A DNA stretch of 40,356 bases, from contig SFUB01000002.1 of assembly GCA_004561785.1 (NCBI GenBank), forward strand, positions 1 to 40,356, in the 5' to 3' direction. Below the pieces are notes generated by a model that searched no databases, was not told where the DNA came from, and worked only from the letters and a program-made list of their open reading frames with translations. The translations under genes and the position numbers were made by a program. Source of the DNA: a bacterium (GTDB lineage Bacteria > Bacillota_I > Bacilli_A > RFN20 > CAG-826). Positions 31,679-38,187 of this stretch are shown here, piece by piece (positions within the stretch are counted from its first letter, which is position 1; each line of letters opens with the position of its first letter).

Positions 31679-32938
31679 TTACCTTTTTTTCGATCCGAAT
31701 AGTTCCGAAAGAGCCGCGTCGACGTCCGCATCGCTTGCGTGCTCATGGGATTGAAGTTGGGGCTCGTTTCCTTTGTCCAGGAAGTCGACTGTCTTCTTGG
31801 CGCTGCGGAAGCTGACCGGGCGTTGTCTCTTCTTGGACGAGGAGGAAAGGTAATCCCAAGCATCCCGGGCGGTCTGGCAGCCCTCTCTAATTAATGAAGC
31901 CCCCACTTTGTCCGCGAAACCATAGGGCAATTCGTTTCCGTTTTTCTGAAGCGTAAACCAAAGCAAGGCGTTGATGGCGGGGTCGCTTAGTCCTAGGTCG
32001 CTAGCCAAATGGCTTAGCAACTTCAGGTCGCTGGCGGCTGGCTTGTGTTTCTTTTGAAGGTAGGTGAGGAAAGCCGCGGGAGAAAGCTTGTCCATGATTT
32101 TGATGAGATTGGCATCTACCGACTCGGAGGTTACGGGGCTGTTTTGCGCGCTTTCTTGACGGAGATAGGGGAAATCCAAGGAGTCGCGGCACCGCTTCCC
32201 AAAGGATTCCATGTCAATTCGGCTCCCGCTGGGTTCCGATCCCCGATAGCAGTCGGAGACAAGGCCAGCGATCAGCTTGGAATCTAGGCAATACAAAGCG
32301 GAGAAGCGAGCAACCGTATCGATCTCTTCTTGGCTGAGGGTCTCAGAGCGAATCCCTTTCTCGAGCAAAGCGTTCGAAAACTCTCGGAAATCGAAGACCG
32401 TTTTGACTTTGGCTTCCTTGGATCTGGCGTTTGTCTCAACCCGAAAGACGGGATCGGAAAGGTTTGGGGAGAAGAAAGCGGAGAAGGACGTCCCAACGTC
32501 CTGAAAGGATTTATCCGCTGGGGCTACATCCACCTTGTATTTTCTAAGAAGCCTTCTCACTTCCGCCTCCCCCACGTATTTCTCCAGCGTCCCTCGGTAA
32601 AGTACGTCGGAGAGGAAGCGGTTCGGCTCCACGGGGCTGCGGAGGCAATAGATGAAATAATGGGTGGTCTCATCTTCTTGGTAATAGGTCTTCACAAGCC
32701 CCATCGCCTCCAAAGGGAGCACGGCTTGGTAGAACTGGCCCGGGCTGAGTTGAAGCTTTTGGAGCAAATGGGCGTGGGTGCTGGGCGTTTTTCCTTCGCC
32801 CCAAAGCGCGAAATAGGCCGCAAAGGCATTGGCTCCGATCAAAGGAAGATAGAGATCCGACATGGCATTCATGAACAAAGAAGAAGGCAAAGCCTGCTTC
32901 CGGACCTCGAAGAAATCGTTCGCACCGCAGTTCTTCAT
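31679..32938 (-). CDS. dnaB: Replication initiation and membrane attachment protein DnaB (Bacilli type)
   Basis: 419 residues. The N-terminal block MSDLYLPLIGANAFAAYFALW is diagnostic for the DnaB/DnaD initiation family of Bacilli, unrelated to the E. coli helicase of the same name. The C-terminal half has a DnaD-like DDBH2 region (about 280-370), including ALLWFTLQKNGNELPYGF. It helps load the replicative helicase at DnaA-bound DNA together with DnaI, encoded 5 bp downstream. The ATG at 32938 has no Shine-Dalgarno. A TGC-TAGAGT extended -10 ends 6 nt before it, so a leaderless message is expected. nrdR, often next to dnaB in Bacilli, is absent. The upstream gap carries DnaA-box-like sites. 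Confidence 0.88.
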   Translation of the reverse strand: MKNCGANDFFEVRKQALPSSLFMNAMSDLYLPLIGANAFAAYFALWGEGKTPSTHAHLLQKLQLSPGQFYQAVLPLEAMGLVKTYYQEDETTHYFIYCLRSPVEPNRFLSDVLYRGTLEKYVGEAEVRRLLRKYKVDVAPADKSFQDVGTSFSAFFSPNLSDPVFRVETNARSKEAKVKTVFDFREFSNALLEKGIRSETLSQEEIDTVARFSALYCLDSKLIAGLVSDCYRGSEPSGSRIDMESFGKRCRDSLDFPYLRQESAQNSPVTSESVDANLIKIMDKLSPAAFLTYLQKKHKPAASDLKLLSHLASDLGLSDPAINALLWFTLQKNGNELPYGFADKVGASLIREGCQTARDAWDYLSSSSKKRQRPVSFRSAKKTVDFLDKGNEPQLQSHEHASDADVDAALSELFGSKKR

Positions 32939-32944
32939 TGGCTT

Positions 32945-32972
32945 ACTCTAGCATGTTTTGGGGTTCCAACAA
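32945..32972 (-). promoter_or_regulatory. dnaB-dnaI promoter (predicted leaderless)
   Basis: Minus strand: -35 TTGTTG (32972-32967), 16-bp spacer, extended -10 TGC-TAGAGT (-10 at 32950-32945), then 6 nt to the ATG at 32938. Confidence 0.5.
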
Positions 32973-32991
32973 GTAAAAAATTCCGATGTAG

Positions 32992-33110
32992 TCGGCTTTT
33001 TTCTAAGTTTTCCACAGCTAAAAAGCCGATGTCTCCGGCGCATTTTAAACTTTTCCACAAAAGCAAAAGAAAAATCCGGCTTTTTCCTTGTTCCATTTTC
33101 AAAAAGCCGG
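32992..33110. repeat. Two tandem inverted repeats with DnaA-box-like sequences
   Basis: Repeat 1 pairs TCGGCTTTTT (32992-33001) with AAAAAGCCGA (33020-33029). Repeat 2 pairs CCGGCTTTTT (33076-33085) with AAAAAGCCGG (33101-33110). All four arms are copies of one 10-mer, so they can also pair across repeats. TTTTCCACA, one mismatch from the DnaA box TTATCCACA, occurs at 33008-33016 inside loop 1 and at 33051-33059 between the repeats. The two boxes are 43 bp apart, close to four helical turns. The remaining gap (33111-33193) shows only T/C-rich sequence. It may be an operator, an attenuator or a DnaA titration site. Confidence 0.6.
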
Positions 33111-33193
33111 TTCCCTTTTCATTGCTCCTTCGCCTTTCTGCTCATTTTCCATTTCGGCGCGCAACTCGCGCGCACACGGAGGGAGAATCGTCC

Positions 33194-33199
33194 TATAAT
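33194..33199 (+). promoter_or_regulatory. -10 box of pfkA operon
   Basis: Perfect TATAAT, 27 nt before the pfkA ATG. No good -35 at 16-18 bp. The short leader contains GAGGG 5 nt before the ATG. Confidence 0.5.
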
Positions 33200-33226
33200 T
33201 GACCCGGATTTTTAGCGAGGGAATTT

Positions 33227-34195
33227 ATGATTCACAAAATTGGGATCCTTACCTCCGGCGGGGACGCGCCGGGCATGAACTGCGCCATCCGCGCAGTGGT
33301 CAGGGCCGGCCTTCATTACGGCCTGGAAGTCTATGGCGTCATGGATGGATACCGTGGCTTGGTCGAAGGCGGAGAGAACATCTTCAAGATGGACCGCTCA
33401 TCGGTCTCGGACATCGTCAACCGCGGCGGCACGGTGCTTGGCACCGCAAGGCTCCGCGAATTCAAAGAAGAGTCCGTTCGCCAAATCGCCGTCAACAACC
33501 TTCGTAAAACCGGAATCGACGCTCTCGTCGTCATCGGCGGGGACGGCTCCTACATGGGGGCCAAAAAGCTCACCGAAATGGGCATCGACTGTGTCGGATT
33601 GCCGGGAACGATCGACAACGACATCGCTTCCACCGATTACACGATCGGCTTCGACACCTGCCTCAACACCATCATGTACTGCGTGGACCACATCCGCGAC
33701 ACGACCGAATCCCATCAAAGGTGCGCCGTGATCGAGGTCATGGGCAACCATTGCGGCGATTTGGCTTTGTTCTCCGGCATAGCCGAAGGCGCCGAAATGA
33801 TCATCACCCCCGATCACCCGATTCCAGAAGACGAGATCATCTCAAGCCTCAAAAAGATGTATGAGGCCAAACGCAAACGTGCCGTGGTCATCGTTTCCGA
33901 GAAGATCTACCCCGACATCAACGCCTTTGCCGCGAGGATCCAAGAGCAGACCGGATTCGAGACGAAAGCCGAGGTCCTGGGCCGCGTCCAAAGAGGCGGA
34001 TCCCCTTCCGCTTTCGACCGCATCTTGGCCGCCAGGATGGGAGCTTATGCCGTGGACTGCCTGCTCGCCGGGAAAGGTGGCATCTGCATCGGCATGGTCA
34101 ACAACAAGATCGTGGATTACGATATCTACGAGGCCTTGAAGTTGCCCAGGGACAAGCACATCTCGATGCTCCGCTTGGTCGATATCCTCAACTGA
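33227..34195 (+). CDS. pfkA: 6-phosphofructokinase (ATP-dependent)
   Basis: 322 residues, standard for bacterial PfkA. It phosphorylates fructose 6-phosphate to the 1,6-bisphosphate. ATP-binding motifs are TSGGDAPGMN and IGGDGSYMG; the catalytic Asp is 130 in PGTIDNDI. Allosteric arginines are kept (Arg22 and Arg26 in the first helix). The block VMGNHCGDLAL has Asn at 174 where the E. coli and Bacillus enzymes have an Arg that contacts the substrate from the neighbouring subunit; the next contact region LGRVQRGGSPS is intact. GAGGG precedes the ATG. It leads pfkA-pyk-glucokinase, with a hairpin between it and pyk. Pairing of pfkA with pyk is typical of Bacilli. Confidence 0.96.
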   Translation: MIHKIGILTSGGDAPGMNCAIRAVVRAGLHYGLEVYGVMDGYRGLVEGGENIFKMDRSSVSDIVNRGGTVLGTARLREFKEESVRQIAVNNLRKTGIDALVVIGGDGSYMGAKKLTEMGIDCVGLPGTIDNDIASTDYTIGFDTCLNTIMYCVDHIRDTTESHQRCAVIEVMGNHCGDLALFSGIAEGAEMIITPDHPIPEDEIISSLKKMYEAKRKRAVVIVSEKIYPDINAFAARIQEQTGFETKAEVLGRVQRGGSPSAFDRILAARMGAYAVDCLLAGKGGICIGMVNNKIVDYDIYEALKLPRDKHISMLRLVDILN

Positions 34196-34211
34196 GTAAG
34201 AAGTCAAAATC

Positions 34212-34240
34212 GAATAGGGCCCCAACCGGCCCTATTCTTC
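34212..34240 (+). terminator. Hairpin between pfkA and pyk
   Basis: Stem GAATAGGGCC/GGCCCTATTC (34212-34221 with 34228-34237), loop CCAACC, 10 bp, followed only by TTCGTT. The U-tract is poor, so it is more likely a partial terminator or stabilising stem that tunes pyk relative to pfkA. Confidence 0.65.
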
Positions 34241-34259
34241 GTTGCGAAGAGGAGAAACT

Positions 34260-35717
34260 ATGCTACCGAACATTTCCAAGAAAACGAAAATCGTCTGCAC
34301 CATCGGACCTGCCTCTCAAACCAAAGAGATGATCCTAAAGCTATACGCCTCCGGAATGAACGTCATGCGCGTCAATTTTTCCCACGGCGATCACGAAGAA
34401 CAGCTTGGGAAGATCAAAATCGCCCGCCAGCTCGAAAACGAAGGCATCTATTTGCCCGTCTGCTTGGACACCAAAGGGCCTGAGATTCGGACCGGCTATA
34501 TGCAAAAGGGCGGTGTCCCCGTGCAAGCGGGCCAGAGGATGAAGATCCTCATGGAAAACGTCGTTGGGGACGAGAAGCAATTCTCCGTCACCTATTCCGG
34601 GCTTTACGAAGACGTGAAGCCGGGCGACCACATCCTCATCGATGACGGGGAACTCGATTTGGAGGTCATCGGCAAGGATTCCAACGACCGTTCCATCTTG
34701 GTCGAAGCCAAGAACGACCATCTCCTGAAAGACCAGAAGGGAGTCAACTGCCCCTTCTCGCGCCTTTCGATGCCCTTCATATCGAAGCAGGATGAGAAAG
34801 ACCTCGCCTTTGGCGTAGAACAACACGTCGACGCGATCTTCGCCTCCTTCACTAGGCGGCCAGAGGATATCTTGGACATCAAGAGGGTCCTCGCCAAATA
34901 CGGGGACGCGGACATCCCCGTCTTCGCCAAAATCGAGAACCCGGAAGGGGTCAGCAAAATCGATCAGATCATCGATGTCGCAGACGGGGTCATGGTGGCC
35001 CGCGGAGATCTCGGGGTCGAAGTCCCTCCGGAAGAGGTCCCAGTCATCCAAAGGCACATCATCAAACGTTGCCGCCAAAAGGGGAAGCCAGTCATCACGG
35101 CCACCCAGATGCTCGACTCCATGCAAAAGAACCCCCGCCCCACCCGGGCCGAGGTCAGCGACGTGGCGACCGCGATCGAGGAAAGCAGCGACTGCGTGAT
35201 GCTCTCAGGCGAATCCGCCTCCGGAAAATACCCCGTCTTTGCAGTGGAAATGCAGGCGAAGATCTCTGCGACCATGGAGAAATACCTGAATTACGAAGAG
35301 CTTGCCAAAGAAGCTTACGACACCAGCGAGCATTCCAATAACGACGCTATCTCCAACGCGGTCGCCAACACCGCTTTGCTCGTCGGGGCCAAGCTCATCA
35401 TCAACTTCACCGAATCCGGGAAGTCCACGGCCCGCATCAGCAAAGCGAGGCCCTGCTGCCCAATCATCTCGATTACCAATTGCCGCAGAACCGCTTTGCG
35501 TTCCGGCTGGCTTTGGGGCGTTTACAGCGTTTTGCTTAAGACCTCCATGCCCGACTTCATCGAGGAGATGGAAGTCCTCGCGCTTAAAATCGCAAGGAAT
35601 CTAGGCATCCCCGCCGGCTCCCCCATCATCATTGTCGGAGGCACCCCGACGGGAGTTGGGAAAACAAACTTCATGCGCATCGTCGAAGTGAACGACATCA
35701 CGAGGTTCGCCAAATGA
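34260..35717 (+). CDS. pyk: Pyruvate kinase
   Basis: 485 residues from the ATG at 34260, which has GAGGAG 5 nt upstream; a start at 34242 would lie before the ribosome site. It makes pyruvate and ATP from phosphoenolpyruvate. Signatures are KTKIVCTIGPAS, MRVNFSHGDHEE, LDTKGPEIRTG, the active-site lysine in FAKIENPEGV, ARGDLGVEVP, ITATQMLDSM, and MLSGESASGKYP. The C-terminal ~120 residues form the regulatory domain seen in ordinary pyruvate kinases. The extra PEP-utiliser domain found in Bacillus pyk is absent. Its stop overlaps the glucokinase start by 4 bp (ATGA), so the two are coupled. Confidence 0.96.
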   Translation: MLPNISKKTKIVCTIGPASQTKEMILKLYASGMNVMRVNFSHGDHEEQLGKIKIARQLENEGIYLPVCLDTKGPEIRTGYMQKGGVPVQAGQRMKILMENVVGDEKQFSVTYSGLYEDVKPGDHILIDDGELDLEVIGKDSNDRSILVEAKNDHLLKDQKGVNCPFSRLSMPFISKQDEKDLAFGVEQHVDAIFASFTRRPEDILDIKRVLAKYGDADIPVFAKIENPEGVSKIDQIIDVADGVMVARGDLGVEVPPEEVPVIQRHIIKRCRQKGKPVITATQMLDSMQKNPRPTRAEVSDVATAIEESSDCVMLSGESASGKYPVFAVEMQAKISATMEKYLNYEELAKEAYDTSEHSNNDAISNAVANTALLVGAKLIINFTESGKSTARISKARPCCPIISITNCRRTALRSGWLWGVYSVLLKTSMPDFIEEMEVLALKIARNLGIPAGSPIIIVGGTPTGVGKTNFMRIVEVNDITRFAK

Positions 35718-36553
35718 GAAAAGCCATCGGATTAGATATCGGCGGCACCAACACCAGGGCCGCGTTGATCAATGAGGATTATTCCATCGAGAAGATCGTT
35801 ATCCACGATACAGTCTCGGGGAGCTTAGAGGCATTCCTTGAATCCGTCTCCAGCATCATCGAAGAGCTCTGCCCCGACCGCAAAGAGGTCGTCGCCATCG
35901 CCGGAGGCGTCCCCGGCAGGGTTCGCCACGATGGCTACATCTACGCCCTTCCGAACATCCACATTGACTCGATCCCTTTGCAGGAATACCTCGAAAAACG
36001 GTTTTTCTTGCCCGCTAAGATCATTAACGACGCAGAAGTCGCCTCTTTGGCGGAAGCGAACGTTGGTCCTTATAAGGACGCAAAATCCCTCTATTTCGTG
36101 ACGATTTCCACCGGAGTAGGCGGGGCGCTCACCATCAACGGGGAATTGAGGAATTCCTCCTACGAAGTCGGGCACACCCTCTTCGAATACAAAGGCAAGA
36201 ACTACGAGTTCGAGAAGATCGCCTCCGGCACCGGGATCAAAACCCTCTGCGAGTTGAACGGGATCAAAATCGCCTCAGCGAAACAGTTCTTCGACGGGGT
36301 CCGGGAAGGCAAAAAGGATTTCCTTCCTGTCTACGAAGACTGGATCGATCTCCTATCACGCTTCTTCAAGATGATCCAATCTCTCTTCGAGCCGGAGATC
36401 ATCGCCCTCACCGGAGGAGTCATGAAAAGCAGCGACCTCTTCTTTGAGAAACTGAAATCCGCTTGTCCGAATAGTCGTCTTCTCCCTTGCTCCCACGGGC
36501 AGGAGGCCGGCTTATTGGGAGCCGGGGTCTTGGCCTTCCAAAGCCTTAGCTAA
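35714..36553 (+). CDS. ROK-family glucokinase-like kinase
   Basis: 279 residues, slightly short for glucokinases. ATP phosphate-1 motif GLDIGGTNTRAALI, GGVPGRVRHDG, the catalytic Asp in NDAEVASLAEAN, phosphate-2 ISTGVGGAL, and EVGHTLFEY with the substrate Glu/His. The ROK zinc-binding cysteine cluster is absent, as in a minority of ROK kinases. Glucose is the likeliest substrate given the location directly after pfkA and pyk, but fructose or another hexose cannot be excluded. The ATG overlaps the pyk stop by 4 bp, and only a weak GAGG lies upstream, so translation probably depends on coupling. A bidirectional terminator follows 10 bp after the stop. Confidence 0.82.
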   Translation: MRKAIGLDIGGTNTRAALINEDYSIEKIVIHDTVSGSLEAFLESVSSIIEELCPDRKEVVAIAGGVPGRVRHDGYIYALPNIHIDSIPLQEYLEKRFFLPAKIINDAEVASLAEANVGPYKDAKSLYFVTISTGVGGALTINGELRNSSYEVGHTLFEYKGKNYEFEKIASGTGIKTLCELNGIKIASAKQFFDGVREGKKDFLPVYEDWIDLLSRFFKMIQSLFEPEIIALTGGVMKSSDLFFEKLKSACPNSRLLPCSHGQEAGLLGAGVLAFQSLS

Positions 36554-36560
36554 TCAACCC

Positions 36561-37511
36561 CTAAGCCTGGGCGATCCCCAGGCTTTTCTTTATATAAGGA
36601 AAGTAGAAGGCGAAGGCGCAGTCGATCGCGCCCACCCCAAGCAAGAAGCCGAAGACAGAGTCGGTGAGGTTATGATCGCCGAGGAAGACCCGGGAGAATC
36701 CGACGGTCGCCCCGAAGAGATAGCAAACTAAGCGGAGGGGAAGGCTGAATTTCCTTTCTTTGCCGAACAAGACCGGGAGATAAGCGACCCCAAGCACCCC
36801 GACCGCATTCATTGTGTGGCCGCTTGGAAAGGAGAAGAAATCGTCCATCGCATAGTTTACCCCCGCTTCATTGAGGTCGGATAGGTAATTGGATTTCGCG
36901 AATAGGGTCTGGAAAGCATACCAAGGCCGCCAATGGGAGGCGAGCGCTTCGCCTTCATAGACTTGGACAAGGAGGCGGTAACGGGGGCGGAAGGCGATCA
37001 TTTTCAGAAGGTTCATGAGGACCAAGATCCCAAGATAGGCCATCACGATGCAGGCGCCGTAGGCAAACGCCAATTTGTTGTCGGAGAGTTTCTTCTTCGT
37101 CCAATAGGCGAATGGGAAGGCAAGCAGGAAATAGGGAATCCCGAAGGCGAGGAACAAAGCATACTTGACGATCCCGTGCCAGGGCTTTCCGAGGAGACGG
37201 TTCATGTAGGAGGTGAATTGTCCGCCTCCGTAGATCGATAATGCGACGATCAAAGCAATCGTCAAGACCAGCAAAACCGTGTTTTTCTTGCTTTTGGTTT
37301 TGTCGCGGAAGAATAGCATCAGGCTCGCCGAATAAATCGCAAGGAGCTGGAACGGGGCCTCTCCCAAGAGATAGAAGATTCTCCCGAAAAAGGAAGCAGG
37401 CTCATACAAAGAGGTGGTCAAAGAATAGTCGAAGAAAGTGAGGACGACCAATAAGGCGGTGAACCCCGCATAGACCAAGATGCGTTCCAGCTTGCTCAAA
37501 TTGAACGTCAT
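36561..37511 (-). CDS. PAP2-superfamily membrane phosphatase
   Basis: 316 residues with about eight hydrophobic segments. The acid phosphatase triad motifs are KMIAFRPRYR (first block, the usual final Pro replaced by Tyr), FPSGH and SRVFLGDHNLTD, matching the PAP2 pattern PSGH and SRxxxxxHxxxD with catalytic His residues. Such enzymes hydrolyse phosphatidic acid, undecaprenyl pyrophosphate or related lipids at the membrane; which one is unclear. AGGAG lies 5 nt before the ATG, and the start overlaps the stop of the acetyltransferase gene (ATGA, 4 bp). The last codons lie inside the bidirectional terminator hairpin 36563-36585. Confidence 0.85.
   Translation of the reverse strand: MTFNLSKLERILVYAGFTALLVVLTFFDYSLTTSLYEPASFFGRIFYLLGEAPFQLLAIYSASLMLFFRDKTKSKKNTVLLVLTIALIVALSIYGGGQFTSYMNRLLGKPWHGIVKYALFLAFGIPYFLLAFPFAYWTKKKLSDNKLAFAYGACIVMAYLGILVLMNLLKMIAFRPRYRLLVQVYEGEALASHWRPWYAFQTLFAKSNYLSDLNEAGVNYAMDDFFSFPSGHTMNAVGVLGVAYLPVLFGKERKFSLPLRLVCYLFGATVGFSRVFLGDHNLTDSVFGFLLGVGAIDCAFAFYFPYIKKSLGIAQA
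36563..36590. terminator. Bidirectional terminator between glucokinase and PAP2 genes
   Basis: Stem AAGCCTGGG/CCCAGGCTT (36563-36571 with 36577-36585), 5-nt loop, then TTCTTTATAT on the plus strand. Its left arm overlaps the last codons and stop of the PAP2 gene, a sign of strong compaction. Confidence 0.85.
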
Positions 37512-38122
37512 AGGATCTCCTTTTTGAGGAGGATGCTGTCCTCAGGGGCGATTTTTCGTATGACCCGGCAAGGGTTGCCCGCGGCGAGGCAATCGTCGGG
37601 GATGTCGTGGAGGACGACGGACCCCATGCCGATGACGCAGCGTTTTCCTATTTTAACCCCAGGGCCGACGCTCACGCTTCCGGCGATCCAAGTCCCGTCC
37701 CCCACTTCGATCGGAGCGGCATATTCTTTGTCGGTCCAAACGCCGTTTTCCTTTTGGTAGGTTTTTCTTTCCTCGGAGAGCAAGGGGTGAAGGGGCGTGT
37801 AGAAGCTCACGTTGGGGCCAACGAAGACATCGTCCCCCAAAGTCACGGGGCAAGTGTCGAGGACTTTGATCCCAAAATTGATGAAGCCCCGCTTCCCCAT
37901 ATGGAAATTGACCCCGTAATCAAACTGGACGGGGGCCAAGACAAAGGAAGTGGAATCGACGTTGGGAAGGAGTTCCTTCCGAATTTCCATCAATTTTGGG
38001 TCTTCTTCGTCCAGGGAGTTGTAGATACGGCAAAGCCGATGGGCCTTCACCCTCATTTCGGCTAGTTCGGGCACGCTCGAATCGTAGATGCGGCCCTGCA
38101 GCATTTTTTCTGTTTCGGTCAT
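37508..38122 (-). CDS. Maltose/galactoside O-acetyltransferase-like protein
   Basis: 204 residues of the left-handed beta-helix (hexapeptide repeat) acetyltransferase family. The N-terminal ~60 residues are the Mac domain (EKMLQGRIYDSS and similar). The catalytic His is in SFYTPLHPL, and hexapeptide turns run through EVGDGTWIAGSVSVGPGVKIGKRCVIGMGSVV, ending with DDCLAAGNPCRVIRKI. It transfers acetyl from acetyl-CoA to a sugar hydroxyl; maltose- and galactoside-acetyltransferases cannot be told apart here. The ATG at 38122 lacks a Shine-Dalgarno and is 6 nt downstream of a well-formed TTGAAG-17-TACAAT promoter, the clearest leaderless case in the window. It overlaps the PAP2 start by 4 bp. Confidence 0.9.
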   Translation of the reverse strand: MTETEKMLQGRIYDSSVPELAEMRVKAHRLCRIYNSLDEEDPKLMEIRKELLPNVDSTSFVLAPVQFDYGVNFHMGKRGFINFGIKVLDTCPVTLGDDVFVGPNVSFYTPLHPLLSEERKTYQKENGVWTDKEYAAPIEVGDGTWIAGSVSVGPGVKIGKRCVIGMGSVVLHDIPDDCLAAGNPCRVIRKIAPEDSILLKKEIL

Positions 38123-38128
38123 AAGGAC

Positions 38129-38157
38129 ATTGTAGAGAACAAGAAAAGGCCCTTCAA
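38129..38157 (-). promoter_or_regulatory. Acetyltransferase promoter (predicted leaderless)
   Basis: Minus strand: -35 TTGAAG (38157-38152), 17-bp spacer, -10 TACAAT (38134-38129), then 6 nt to the ATG at 38122. The -35 lies within the enolase terminator hairpin. Confidence 0.65.
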
Positions 38158-38168
38158 GCGAAGGGCCT
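38141..38168 (-). terminator. Enolase terminator
   Basis: Minus strand: stem AGGCCCTTC/GAAGGGCCT (38168-38160 with 38155-38147), 4-nt loop GCTT, then TTTTCTT. It overlaps the -35 of the next gene. Confidence 0.88.
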
Positions 38169-38187
38169 GGAATCCAATGGGATTCTC

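Noticed and set aside
32992..33110. The two dnaB/pfkA inverted repeats as ordinary terminators
   Set aside because: Within each repeat the T-tract is in the 5' arm and the A-tract in the 3' arm, on both strands, which is the reverse of a terminator.
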